From assembly GCF_900107135.1 (NCBI RefSeq), contig NZ_FNOV01000014.1, positions 18,356 to 82,355 on the forward strand: a DNA stretch of 64,000 bases, in the 5' to 3' direction. Of this stretch, positions 53,845 through 62,127 are shown one piece after another. The notes beneath the pieces are model-generated. The model did not search any database. It was not told the origin of the DNA and saw nothing but the letters and a program-made list of their open reading frames with translations. Made by a program: the position numbers and the translations under genes. Every line of letters starts with the position of its first letter. The stretch's first letter is position 1. This stretch comes from Hymenobacter psychrophilus. GTDB lineage: Bacteria; Bacteroidota; Bacteroidia; Cytophagales; Hymenobacteraceae.

Positions 53845-54777
53845 ATGAATCTGCACTTCGTTCGCCGCGGCACCGGCCGCCCCCTATTACTGGTTCACGG
53901 CCTCGGCGGCAGCTGGCGGTCCTGGAACTCCCTTATCGATACGCTGGCGGCCGAGCGCGACGTCATTGCCGTGGACTTGCCCGGCCACGGGCAGACCCCG
54001 CCACTGTCCGGCATCCATTCCATCGGCACCCTGGCCGATGCGGTGACCGACTTTCTAACCCGGCACGAGCTGCTCGGCATCGACGCCGTGGGCAGCTCGA
54101 TGGGCGCGCGGCTGGTGCTGGAGCTGGCCCGGCGCGGCGGCGTGCTCGGCGCAGTGGTGTCGTTGGATCCGGGCGGGTTCTGGCAGGGCTGGCAGATTCC
54201 AGTTTTCTACCACTCGGTGTCCCTGTCCGGCAAGCTGGTGACGGCCCTGCAGCCGGTGATGCCCGCGCTGGCCGGTTCGGCCGTGGGGCGCACCGTGCTG
54301 CTGCCGCAGTTTTCGGCCCGGCCCTGGGCCGTGGACGCGCAGCTGGCCCGCGACGAGATGTACAGCTTCGCCCATTCGCCCGCCTTCGATGAGTTGCTCG
54401 ACCAGCTGGCGCATGGCGAAGTGCAGCGGCCCGCGGCCCAGGGCAGCATTACCGAGCCCCTGGTTATTGGCTGGGGCCGGCAGGACCGGGTGTGCCTGCC
54501 CAGCCAGTCGCGCCTGGCGCTGGAGAAGTTCCCGGATGCGCGCCTGTATTGGTTCGAACACTGCGGCCACTTTCCGCAGTGGGACCAACCGGCCGAAGCC
54601 GCGCGCCTGATTTTGGCCGTGACCAACCGCGAGGCCATCCCCGAGGCGTCCATGGCCCGGGCGAATCCTGCAAAAGCAACGCCTGGGCTGCGCCCAGCAG
54701 CCATCGTGGGGGCCTCGCTGGCGCTGCTGGCCGGCGGCCTCTGGCTGTGGTTAGGGCGGCGAAACCCGCAGCGCTAG
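53845..54777 (+). CDS. Alpha/beta hydrolase with C-terminal membrane anchor
   Basis: 310 residues. The hydrolase fold has the oxyanion loop LLLVHGLGGSWRSW (near 15-28), VIAVDLPGHGQTPP, the nucleophile elbow VGSSMGARLV (Ser near 88), the acid in VIGWGRQDRVCLP (Asp near 214) and the catalytic His in FEHCGHFPQWDQP (near 240). The C-terminal 35 residues form a hydrophobic helix followed by Arg (IVGASLALLAGGLWLWLGRR), a tail-anchor arrangement that is unusual for these enzymes. No signal peptide is present, so the catalytic domain should face the cytoplasm. The substrate is unknown. It stands alone, flanked by remnants. Confidence 0.88.
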   Translation: MNLHFVRRGTGRPLLLVHGLGGSWRSWNSLIDTLAAERDVIAVDLPGHGQTPPLSGIHSIGTLADAVTDFLTRHELLGIDAVGSSMGARLVLELARRGGVLGAVVSLDPGGFWQGWQIPVFYHSVSLSGKLVTALQPVMPALAGSAVGRTVLLPQFSARPWAVDAQLARDEMYSFAHSPAFDELLDQLAHGEVQRPAAQGSITEPLVIGWGRQDRVCLPSQSRLALEKFPDARLYWFEHCGHFPQWDQPAEAARLILAVTNREAIPEASMARANPAKATPGLRPAAIVGASLALLAGGLWLWLGRRNPQR

Positions 54778-55046
54778 CCCGGTGAGTACTGCGTGCAAGC
54801 AAATTGGTGGCTCCCATTACCGCATAAAAAAGCCCAGGTCCTGCGAAGGCCCCGCCTAGCGACCGGTAGGCGATTCATGGTCCTGAGTCTGCCCTGTGGA
54901 ACCGCTCCTTTCTCTGTACAATCCAAACAGGGGCAGTGGGGGAGTAAAAGCCGCACTGAGCAGGGCGGAAAGGGTTCAGTAAACCTGTTCAGTGAGCAAA
55001 GTTCAGCTAAGGTGGCCTTGCCAATAAGAAGGCTGAACTTAGCCAG
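54778..55046. other. Intergenic region with repeats before the resolvase remnant
   Basis: No gene. The right third has repeated GTTCAGT-type heptamers (54974, 54987, 55002) and the inverted repeat at 54999-55040, close to the recombinase start. Confidence 0.4.
54999..55040. promoter_or_regulatory. Inverted repeat next to the resolvase gene (possible res or operator site)
   Basis: AAGTTCAGC (54999-55007) and its exact complement GCTGAACTT (55032-55040) flank a 24-bp spacer, ending 6 bp before the resolvase ATG. Resolvase genes usually lie beside the sites at which the protein binds, so this may be part of a res site. Confidence 0.4.
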
Positions 55047-55624
55047 ATGAAAATCGGCTATGCCCACGTCTCGACCTGTGACCAGAATCTGGAACTACAA
55101 CTCGATGCCCTGACCCAGGCCGGGTGTGAGACCATCTTCCAGGAGAAAGTCTCCAGGGCCACCAAGGCCCGGCCCGAGCTCGACAAGCTGCTGGCCAGCC
55201 TGCGCTAGGGCGACACGGTCTACATCTACAAGCTCGACCGGCTGGGCCGCTCGCTCAAGCACCTGCTCGATATGGTGGCCGAACTGGAGTTTAAGGGCGT
55301 GGGCCTGGTCTCGCTCACCGATGCCATCAATACCGCTTCAGCCCAAGGGCGGCTCGTGTTCAACCTGTTTGCCTCGCTGGCCGAGTCTGAGCGCGAGCTG
55401 ATCCGCGAGCGGACCTACGCTGGCTTAGCGGCCGCGCGGGCCCGAGGCCGGGTGGGTGGCCGCCGCGGGGCCTGTCGGAAGAGGCCGAGCGAACGGCCAT
55501 GGTGGCCGAGACCCTGTATAGGGAGCAACAATTGGGCGTCAACGAGATTGCCCAGCGTCTGCGCATCTCCAAAGTCACGCTCTACAAATACCTGCGCCAC
55601 CGGGGTGTGATCATTCATGCGTAA
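55047..55624 (+). pseudogene. Serine recombinase (resolvase/invertase family), inactivated
   Basis: Starts MKIGYAHVSTCDQNLELQLD. The catalytic Ser normally found in Y-x-R-V-S-T is present (HVST), but the preceding Arg is His. TAG at 55206 interrupts the protein after LDKLLASLR. The frame then continues DTVYIYKLDRLGRSLKHLLD and LFASLAESERELIRERTYAG, the core of the family. A one-base loss in a G-run near 55470 shifts the frame, after which the helix-turn-helix VNEIAQRLRISKVTLYKYLR ends at 55624. Full-length relatives are about 190 residues. With a stop and a frameshift it is dead. Tn3-family transposons carry such resolvases. Confidence 0.85.
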
Positions 55625-55793
55625 CCAGAAGCTCTCGGCTTGGGTATTGCCGTATCATTCGCCGCGGCGGTTGTACGAGCGTTGGACGTGAGCCGCGCAA
55701 CAGGGCCTTATAGGCGTTACCCACATACTGACCGGCGCGGTCGGAGTGGATAAGCAAGCACTGTGCGGGCCGTTGCAACGCGGTGATGATCAA
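55611..55793 (-). pseudogene. IS3-type transposase (OrfB/integrase core) fragment
   Basis: The minus strand from 55793 reads ALQRPAQCLLIHSDRAGQYV and GNAYKALLRG, the second catalytic-Asp block of IS3 OrfB integrase cores (H-S-D-x-G-x-Q-Y). The following sequence, in shifted frames, resembles the N-x-x-x-E region. No N-terminal domain or element ends were found. It overlaps the end of the resolvase remnant. Confidence 0.6.
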
Positions 55794-55971
55794 CGCCTAG
55801 AGCATCTAAGCCCGTACTTGTTAGCTTACTACCGTCCAGAAAAGAAAATCGCGGACCTAGACCGGACGCGAAGCGAATAAGGAAAGGGGCCTAACGACAT
55901 TATTTCTGTCCTACGACTGGTTTTAGAGGACTTATTCACCAACTTTGACCGCCAATTTGCCCCTACTGCCG

Positions 55972-57006
55972 ATGTATAAATCCGTTGTCAAACCCCTGCT
56001 CTTCCATCTCGATGCGGAGCGCGCCCACCACCTAGTGTTCGACAACCTGCGCCGCGCCGCGCGGGTGCCGGGTACGCCCGCCCTGCTGCAGGCACTCTAC
56101 GGCTTCCAGCATCCGAGCCTGGAGCGCGAGGTTTTCGGGCTGAAGTTTCCCAATCCGGTGGGGTTGGCAGCGGGGTTTGATAAGAATGCGGCCCTGACCG
56201 ACGAGCTGGCTACGTTGGGCTTTGGCTTCGTGGAAATCGGGACGGTGACGCCCCGGCCGCAGCCCGGCAACCCCACGCCGCGCCTGTTCCGGCTCCCGCA
56301 GGACGAGGCGCTGGTCAACCGCATGGGTTTCAACAACGAGGGGGCGGCCGTGGTGGCCGCGCGCCTGGCCCGGCGGCGCAACCGGCAGCTGCTCATCGGC
56401 GGCAACATCGGCAAGAACAAGGACACGCCCAACGAGCGTGCCGCCGACGATTACGTGGCCTGCTTCGAGGCCCTGGCCGAAGTGGTGGATTACTTCGTGG
56501 TGAATGTGAGCTCTCCCAACACGCCCGGCCTGCGCGAGCTGCAGGAAAAAAAGCCGCTGATTGACTTGTTGCAGCAGGTGCAGGCCCGCAACCTCGCCCG
56601 GGCCACGCCGCGCCCGCTGCTGCTCAAAATCGCGCCCGACCTCACCGATTCGCAGCTCGACGACATCCTGGAAATAGCCCGCGAAACCAACCTGAGCGGC
56701 CTGGTGGCCACCAACACCACCATCAGCCGCGACAACCTGCGCACGGAGCCCGGCCACGTAGCCGGCCTGGGTGCGGGGGGCCTGAGCGGGCGGCCGCTGC
56801 GGGCCCGGGCCACCGAAGTTATCCGCTACCTGCACCAGAAATCCGACGGCGGGCTGCCGATTATCGGCGCAGGCGGCATTCATTCGGCCGCCGATGCGCA
56901 GGAGAAGCTAGCCGCCGGGGCGTCGCTGATTCAGCTCTATACCGGCTTCATTTATGAAGGCCCGGCGCTGGTGAGCCGCATAAACCGGAGCCTGGTGCTG
57001 GGTTGA
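55972..57006 (+). CDS. pyrD: Dihydroorotate dehydrogenase (quinone), class 2
   Basis: 344 residues from the ATG at 55972; a frame extension would need a TTG start. The N-terminal helix pair (MYKSVVKPLLFHLDAERAHH) is the membrane/quinone-binding element that defines class 2. FMN-site motifs follow: LKFPNPVGLAAGFDKNA near 55, VNRMGFNNEG near 110, VVNVSSPNTPGLREL near 175 (with the class 2 catalytic Ser), LLKIAPDLTD, and VATNTTISR, then IIGAGGIHSAADAQEKLAAG and LIQLYTGFIYEGP at the end. It oxidises dihydroorotate to orotate and passes electrons to the quinone pool, the fourth step of UMP synthesis. pyrB and pyrC lie downstream on the same strand. Confidence 0.96.
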   Translation: MYKSVVKPLLFHLDAERAHHLVFDNLRRAARVPGTPALLQALYGFQHPSLEREVFGLKFPNPVGLAAGFDKNAALTDELATLGFGFVEIGTVTPRPQPGNPTPRLFRLPQDEALVNRMGFNNEGAAVVAARLARRRNRQLLIGGNIGKNKDTPNERAADDYVACFEALAEVVDYFVVNVSSPNTPGLRELQEKKPLIDLLQQVQARNLARATPRPLLLKIAPDLTDSQLDDILEIARETNLSGLVATNTTISRDNLRTEPGHVAGLGAGGLSGRPLRARATEVIRYLHQKSDGGLPIIGAGGIHSAADAQEKLAAGASLIQLYTGFIYEGPALVSRINRSLVLG

Positions 57007-57395
57007 TACGCTGCAGGGTAACCGGGTGCCAACTGGTGTTGCTACGGCTGAACCGCCACTCAAACAAACCAGCCCGCCCGGGTTCGCCCTAATTAGATCA
57101 TTCCAACACTACTGAAGCCGTCCGGAAACGAATCAGCCCCTGAAAAACCGGGTGGTTCAGGGGCTGCTTGCCGCCGCCGAAGCGGGTTTGCCAGCTTCGG
57201 TAGTGGAATAAAGAGCTAAAGTTAAGCTGGATTGTAGTTGCCGAACAACTGGCTGCGCGAGCCACTTTTTTTTGGGTGGCGAAATAACGACCAAAAGGTG
57301 CGTCGGTTAGCCCGTTAGCTTGAAAAATGAAAAGCAGAGAAAATTCATCCGAAAAAATTAACCTGGCCGATGAACTGTCGGGCGTAACAATACCG
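57007..57395. other. Intergenic region between pyrD and the pyrB leader
   Basis: Holds a stem-loop at 57134-57166 (CAGCCCCTGAA / TTCAGGGGCTG, 11 bp) that may end pyrD transcripts. A 103-codon minus-strand frame spans most of it but looks like chance. The right part is AT-rich, as expected ahead of a promoter. Confidence 0.45.
57134..57166 (+). terminator. Stem-loop downstream of pyrD
   Basis: An 11-bp perfect stem, CAGCCCCTGAA with its complement, around an 11-nt loop, 127 bp after the pyrD stop. It lacks a U-run. Confidence 0.45.
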
Positions 57396-57403
57396 TAGCT
57401 TTG
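57396..57403 (+). promoter_or_regulatory. Promoter -7 element ahead of the pyrB leader
   Basis: TAGCTTTG matches the TAnnTTTG core. It lies 150 bp before a strong terminator and 375 bp before pyrB. No TTTG -33 box was found at the usual distance. Confidence 0.5.
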
Positions 57404-57409
57404 CGGCAT

Positions 57410-57580
57410 GCTTCAACCAAAAAACCAGTTGATGAAGCGTGGAACCCAGCGCGACTGGGAGCCGCGAGTGGACCGGAAGGTCTTTGGTTCCGTCGGTTTT
57501 CCCGATTCTGCCGCTGGTATTTCTGTTGTTTTTTCTGGGTATTGCCCCGCCACCGTTTCGGATTCCGAAACGGTTTTTTT
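57410..57580 (+). ncRNA. Candidate short transcript or attenuated leader upstream of pyrB
   Basis: About 170 nt lie between a promoter core and an intrinsic terminator. The segment has potential internal pairing (GGAACC at 57442 with GGTTCC at 57485; CCCAG with CTGGG near 57446-57460). Short open frames starting at 57408 and 57401 exist, but neither has convincing coding character. Two readings are possible: an independent small RNA, or a leader whose terminator controls read-through into pyrB. No known RNA family was recognised. Confidence 0.4.
57552..57580 (+). terminator. Strong intrinsic terminator upstream of pyrB
   Basis: ACCGTTTCGG pairs perfectly with CCGAAACGGT around a 3-nt loop and is followed by seven T. 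This is the clearest terminator in the nucleotide cluster. It lies 198 bp before the pyrB ATG rather than after a known gene. Confidence 0.85.
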
Positions 57581-57777
57581 ATGCCCGGTTAGTTCGCGCA
57601 TTGTCCAGCAGACGCTAGGGCTGTGGCCCCCATTGCCCTGGCTTGCATCACTGATTTCCGGCTTCGGGTTGACTGCAAGTAAATGCATTTCAGTAAATTA
57701 TGAAAATTATTAATAAGGCAGGGTAAACTCCTCCGGCTCGTAACTACTGACTGCGTACTTCATTTCCCCAACTTGGT

Positions 57778-58758
57778 ATGGCACGTAAAGACCTGATCGA
57801 CATTGCATCCCTGCACCCGGAGGAAATCGAGTTTCTGCTCGACCAATCCAAGTCCTTTAAAAAGCTGTTCACTCATTCGGTGAAGCGAATCCCCGCGCTG
57901 GAGGGTAAGTCCGTGCTCATGCTCTTTTATGAGGCCAGCACCCGGACGCACTCCTCCTTCGAGGTGGCGGCCAAACGGCTCTCGGCGGAGGTCACGAATT
58001 TCGACGTTGCCCACTCCTCCATCTCCAAGGGCGAGTCGGTGCGCGAGACGATTGAGACGCTCCAGGCCATGCGCACCGACTACATTGTCATTCGCCATAG
58101 CCATCCCGGCCTGCCCGGCATGATTGCCCGCCAAACCACGGCGTCGGTCATCAATGCCGGCGACGGCGCCCACGAGCACCCCACCCAGGCCCTGCTGGAC
58201 GCTTTCACCATCCGGGAGAAATTCCCGGACCCCCGGGGTAAAAAGGTCCTCATCATCGGCGATATTCTCCACTCCCGCGTGGCGCGCTCCACCAGCACGC
58301 TGTTGCAGAAGCTGGGCATCGAGGTCGCGTACCTGGGGCCGGGCTCGCTGGTGCCCAAGTTCGGCCCGGCCACCATCCCCCGCTTCACCGACTACGAGGC
58401 GGCCATGGCCTGGGGTCCCGACGTGGTGTACCTGCTGCGCGTGCAGATGGAGCGCCAGGACGTGCAGTTTTTCCCCAGCCTGCGCGAATACCACCGCGTG
58501 TACGGCATCACCAGTGCCCGGCTGGCAGAAATCAGCGACCAGGGCCTTTACATCATGCACCCCGGCCCCGTAAACCGGGGGGTAGAGCTCTGCGACGCCG
58601 TGATGGACTACGAGCGCAGCCTGATTACCAACCAGGTTGAAAACGGCATCTCGGTGCGCATGGCCGTGCTCGACTGGCTCAAGCCAGGCGGAGATTTCCC
58701 GCGGCAGGAATCATACGTCGCGCGGCCCCGAACCACCTCCACGGTGCTGATGCCCTGA
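57778..58758 (+). CDS. pyrB: Aspartate carbamoyltransferase catalytic subunit
   Basis: 326 residues. Carbamoyl-phosphate site ASTRTHSSFEVAAKRL near 55 (most homologues have S-T-R-T-R-x-S-F; here the third position is His), the KGESVRETIETL loop near 85, HPTQALLDAFTI near 140, and the aspartate-site region VQMERQ and HPGPVNRGVEL near 270. The chain length fits a catalytic subunit. No pyrI regulatory gene is adjacent, and the enzyme is probably the trimer-only type. It joins carbamoyl phosphate with aspartate in the second step of UMP synthesis. A promoter-plus-terminator leader lies upstream; pyrC follows after 80 bp. Confidence 0.96.
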   Translation: MARKDLIDIASLHPEEIEFLLDQSKSFKKLFTHSVKRIPALEGKSVLMLFYEASTRTHSSFEVAAKRLSAEVTNFDVAHSSISKGESVRETIETLQAMRTDYIVIRHSHPGLPGMIARQTTASVINAGDGAHEHPTQALLDAFTIREKFPDPRGKKVLIIGDILHSRVARSTSTLLQKLGIEVAYLGPGSLVPKFGPATIPRFTDYEAAMAWGPDVVYLLRVQMERQDVQFFPSLREYHRVYGITSARLAEISDQGLYIMHPGPVNRGVELCDAVMDYERSLITNQVENGISVRMAVLDWLKPGGDFPRQESYVARPRTTSTVLMP

Positions 58759-58838
58759 GTGCTGGCCGTAATGGCTGACTCCGCTTTTCAACTTTACTTC
58801 TCCCATAACCCTCGCTGGTTTACCGAAAATATCCCTTC

Positions 58839-60119
58839 ATGCTGCTGCTCCAAAACGCCCGTATTGCCTCCGAAAACTCCCCCGAACTTGTCAAAAGTGA
58901 TGTCCTGATTGTCGACGGTAAAATTCAGGAAATCGGCAGCGGCCTGGCCATTCCCGAGGGGGCCCGGGTCATCGACGCGGCCGGCCGGGTGCTGATGCCC
59001 GGCATGTTTGATGCCCACGTCCATTTCCGCGCCCCGGGCTTTGAGAACAAGGAAACCATCACCACGGGCAGCGAAGCGGCCATCAATGGCGGCGTTACCG
59101 GCGTGGTGATGATGCCCAATACCCGCCCGGCCCTCGACTCCGCCACCGCCGTTGCCACCGTGCTGGATAATGCCCGGGACCGGTCGCGCATTCCGGTGTA
59201 CACCTCCGGCTGCGTCACCAAGAACCGCGAGGGCAAGGAGCTGGCGGAAATTGAGGGCATGCGCGAGCTCGGGGTGACCATGCTCACCGACGACGGGGAC
59301 ACTACGGCCGACCCGGCCGTGCTTTTCCGAGCCATGCAGTATGCCACCGAGTTCGGAATGTTTTTCGCCAGCCACTGCGAGGTGCCGGAGCTGGCCGGGC
59401 CGCGCGCCCTCAACGAAGGGGTGATGAGCTACCGACTCGGCATCAAAGGCTCACCGGCGTGCGCCGAAGAAATCATCATCGACCGCGACATCCGCCTGGC
59501 CCACGCGGCGGGCGCACACGTGCACATCCAGCACGTTTCCAGCAAGCTGGGCATGGAAACTATCCGCTGGTGGAAATCGCGCGGCGATGTAAAGGTGACG
59601 GCGGAAGTGACCCCCCACCACCTGATGTTCACCGACGAGCACATCGGCGACTACGACACGAACTATAAAATGAACCCGCCGCTGCGCACCCAGGACGATT
59701 GTGATGCGCTGCTGGAAGGGCTCATGGAGGGCGTATTCGACATCATCTCCACCGACCACGCCCCGCACACGCCGTTCGAAAAAGCCCAGGATTTCATCAC
59801 CGCGCCCAATGGTATCACCGGCCTGGATACGGCCCTGGTATCACTTTACCACCACTTCGTCGAGCCCCAAAAAATCGGGTGGGATGTGGTGGTGAAGCGC
59901 TACTCGGCGGAGCCGCGTCGCCTGATGGGCCTGCCGGCCGCTGCCATCGAAGTCGGCCAGCCGGCTAACTGCGTCCTGTTCGATACCGAAGCCGAAACGA
60001 CTTTCACGCGGGACTTCATGAAATCCAAATCCCAGAATACGCCCTTCATAGACCAGACGCTGAAAGGCCGGGTGGACCTGGTAATTTTGGGCGCCGAAAT
60101 CCTGCTGGAACGCGAATAA
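58839..60119 (+). CDS. pyrC: Dihydroorotase
   Basis: 426 residues, type I size. The metal site begins with MPGMFDAHVHFRAPGFENKE (H-x-H with Arg), followed by the region with MMPNTRPALDS, His ligands in FFASHCEV and HVHIQHVSS, and the Asp in IISTDHAPHTPFEK near 307. The carboxylated Lys found in many type I enzymes is not obvious at its usual place (TSGCVTKNREGKELAE offers candidates). It closes carbamoyl aspartate to dihydroorotate in the third step of pyrimidine synthesis. It follows pyrB by 80 bp and precedes purE by 52 bp, so it is probably co-transcribed with both. Confidence 0.95.
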   Translation: MLLLQNARIASENSPELVKSDVLIVDGKIQEIGSGLAIPEGARVIDAAGRVLMPGMFDAHVHFRAPGFENKETITTGSEAAINGGVTGVVMMPNTRPALDSATAVATVLDNARDRSRIPVYTSGCVTKNREGKELAEIEGMRELGVTMLTDDGDTTADPAVLFRAMQYATEFGMFFASHCEVPELAGPRALNEGVMSYRLGIKGSPACAEEIIIDRDIRLAHAAGAHVHIQHVSSKLGMETIRWWKSRGDVKVTAEVTPHHLMFTDEHIGDYDTNYKMNPPLRTQDDCDALLEGLMEGVFDIISTDHAPHTPFEKAQDFITAPNGITGLDTALVSLYHHFVEPQKIGWDVVVKRYSAEPRRLMGLPAAAIEVGQPANCVLFDTEAETTFTRDFMKSKSQNTPFIDQTLKGRVDLVILGAEILLERE

Positions 60120-60171
60120 GCGTACTTTTTTGCCTCCCCTGGAATACCCGGCTTCCTCTACAACGCTTCCT

Positions 60172-60699
60172 ATGAACACCCCTTCCGACTCCAATCCTTT
60201 CACACCTGACACCGATAAGCCGCTGATTGGCGTGGTGATGGGCTCCAGCAGCGACTGGAAAACCATGGAGCATGCCGTGCAGCTGCTCACCCACTTTGGC
60301 GTGGCCCACGAGGCGCGCGTAGTGTCGGCCCACCGCATGCCCGACGACTTGTTTGCCTACGCCGAACAGGCCGGTCCGCGCGGCTTGCAGGCCATCATTG
60401 CCGGGGCCGGGGGCGCCGCCCACCTGCCGGGCATGCTGGCCGCCAAAACCACGGTGCCCGTGCTGGGGGTGCCGGTAGCCAGCCGGCATTTGCAGGGTGT
60501 GGACTCGCTGCACAGCATCGTGCAGATGCCCAAGGGCATCCCCGTCGCTACGTTTGCTATTGGCGATGCCGGGGCGGCCAATGCCGCGCTGTTCGCCATC
60601 AGCATGCTGGCCCTGCACGACCCGGAGCTGGCGACCAAATTGCACGCGTTCCGCGCCGAACAAACCGAAGCCGCCCGCGCTATGACGCTGCCCGTATGA
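60172..60699 (+). CDS. purE: N5-carboxyaminoimidazole ribonucleotide mutase
   Basis: 175 residues from the ATG at 60172; a longer frame would start at a TTG. Class I PurE motifs: IGVVMGSSSDWKTMEHAVQL (phosphate loop), ARVVSAHRMPDDLFAYAEQA (catalytic His) and IAGAGGAAHLPGMLAAKTTV, then VASRHLQGVDSLHSIVQMP. It moves the carboxyl group of N5-CAIR to give CAIR in purine synthesis. It overlaps purK as ATGA (60696-60699), so the two are translationally coupled. Both lie inside a run of pyrimidine genes. Confidence 0.96.
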   Translation: MNTPSDSNPFTPDTDKPLIGVVMGSSSDWKTMEHAVQLLTHFGVAHEARVVSAHRMPDDLFAYAEQAGPRGLQAIIAGAGGAAHLPGMLAAKTTVPVLGVPVASRHLQGVDSLHSIVQMPKGIPVATFAIGDAGAANAALFAISMLALHDPELATKLHAFRAEQTEAARAMTLPV

Positions 60700-61994
60700 G
60701 CGACAAAACGCACAGCTTAGCCATGACTCCGGTTTTTCCGGGAAGTACGGATGCCGCCGGCCAGCGGGCGACCCTGGGGGTGCTGGGTGGTGGCCAGTTG
60801 GGTCGCATGTTCGTGCACGCCGCCCAGCGGCTGGGGTACTTCACCGCCGTGCTGGAGCCCGACCCACAAAGCCCGGCCGGGCTGGTGAGCCACCACCATA
60901 TCCAGACCGACTACGACGACCCGGCCGGGCTGGTGCAACTGGCCGACCTGTGCCAGGCCATCACCACCGAGTTTGAAAACGTGCCCGCCCACGCCCTGCA
61001 AACGCTGGCCCTGACCCGCCCCGTGGCCCCAGGTGCGGCCGTGGTGGGCATTGCCCAGGACCGCATCGAGGAAAAAGCCCACTTCACGGCCGGCGCCGCC
61101 CTCTCGGGGGTGAACTGCGCACCCTACACGGTGATTGAAACGCCGGCTCAGCTGCAGGCCGTGCAGAACGACCGGCCGGAGTTGCTGCCCGGCATCCTGA
61201 AAACCGCACGCTTGGGCTACGACGGCAAGGGCCAGGTCCGGGTGAAGACCGCCGCCGAGCTGGCCGCCGCCTGGGCCGAGCTGGGCAGCGTGGCCTGCGT
61301 GCTGGAAAAAATGCTGCCGCTCACGGCCGAGTGTTCGGTGCTGGTGGCGCGCGGCTGGGACGGGCAGGTTGTCAGCTTTGCCGCCCAGCGCAACGTGCAC
61401 GTCGAGGGCATTCTGGCCGTGACCCACGCCTACGAAGGCAACATGCCGCCCGCCCTGGCCACCAGGGCCCGTAACGCGGCCGTTTCCCTGGCGCAGCATC
61501 TAGGCTACGTGGGCGTGCTGTGCGTCGAGTTTTTTGTGGTGGAAGGCGACAACGAGCACGGCGACCTGATGGTCAACGAAATGGCCCCACGCCCGCACAA
61601 CAGCGGCCACTACACCCTGGACGCCTGCGACGTGTCGCAGTTCGATCTGCAGGTGCATACCCTGGCGGGCCTGCCCTTGCCGACGCCGCGCCAGCATTCC
61701 CCGGCCATCATGCTCAACCTGCTGGGGGAGGTGTGGTTCGATGCGAGCGGGCAGCTGCGCGAGCCTGACTGGCACCGTGTGCTGAGTTTGCCGGGCACGC
61801 ACCTGCATCTGTACGGCAAGGCAGAAGCACGCCCCGGCCGCAAGATGGGCCACCTGACCATCACCGGCCCGGATGTCGCCAGTGTGAAAACCGTGGCGCG
61901 CCGCGCCGCTGAGTTGCTCGGTCTGCCGGTTCTGGATGATATCAACGATGCGCCTCACCCCCTGGCCCCCTCTCCGATAGAGAGGGGGAACTAG
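60696..61994 (+). CDS. purK: N5-carboxyaminoimidazole ribonucleotide synthase
   Basis: 432 residues. The ATP-grasp fold starts after a 25-residue lead with TLGVLGGGQLGRMFVHAAQR. It continues with AITTEFENVPAHALQ, the ATP-binding LPGILKTARLGYDGKGQVRV near 168, VLEKMLPLTAECSVLVARGW, and the metal-site LMVNEMAPRPHNSGHYTLDA near 290. The last residues (PHPLAPSPIERGN) are not part of the fold: they are encoded by the left arm of an inverted repeat that begins at 61952 and supplies the stop codon. It makes N5-CAIR from AIR, ATP and bicarbonate. It is coupled to purE by an ATGA overlap. Confidence 0.95.
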   Translation: MSDKTHSLAMTPVFPGSTDAAGQRATLGVLGGGQLGRMFVHAAQRLGYFTAVLEPDPQSPAGLVSHHHIQTDYDDPAGLVQLADLCQAITTEFENVPAHALQTLALTRPVAPGAAVVGIAQDRIEEKAHFTAGAALSGVNCAPYTVIETPAQLQAVQNDRPELLPGILKTARLGYDGKGQVRVKTAAELAAAWAELGSVACVLEKMLPLTAECSVLVARGWDGQVVSFAAQRNVHVEGILAVTHAYEGNMPPALATRARNAAVSLAQHLGYVGVLCVEFFVVEGDNEHGDLMVNEMAPRPHNSGHYTLDACDVSQFDLQVHTLAGLPLPTPRQHSPAIMLNLLGEVWFDASGQLREPDWHRVLSLPGTHLHLYGKAEARPGRKMGHLTITGPDVASVKTVARRAAELLGLPVLDDINDAPHPLAPSPIERGN

Positions 61995-62112
61995 CTCTAA
62001 AAAAGTAGCTCTAGCATCTTTCTCTCAGCCTTGCCTTTCCTCCGACAACTAGCGCTAAAATGTAGCAGCTAGTTCCCCCTCTCCACCCGGAGAGGGGGCC
62101 AGGGGGTGAGGC
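61952..62112. repeat. 161-bp inverted-repeat unit between purK and carA
   Basis: The arms at 61952-61996 and 62067-62112 match in inverted orientation apart from a few loop bases, both starting GCCTCACCCCCTGGCCCCCT from outside. Each arm contains its own hairpin (CCCCCTCTC / GAGAGGGGG). The centre has no gene. The left arm encodes the end of PurK. It resembles a REP-pair or miniature element common in Hymenobacter-type genomes. Confidence 0.8.
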
Positions 62113-62127
62113 ACACAATAGCACGAC

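Noticed and set aside
57098..57409. A 103-codon minus-strand frame between pyrD and pyrB
   Set aside because: Composition and lack of any motif suggest chance. It also runs across the stem-loop at 57134 and the promoter core at 57396.
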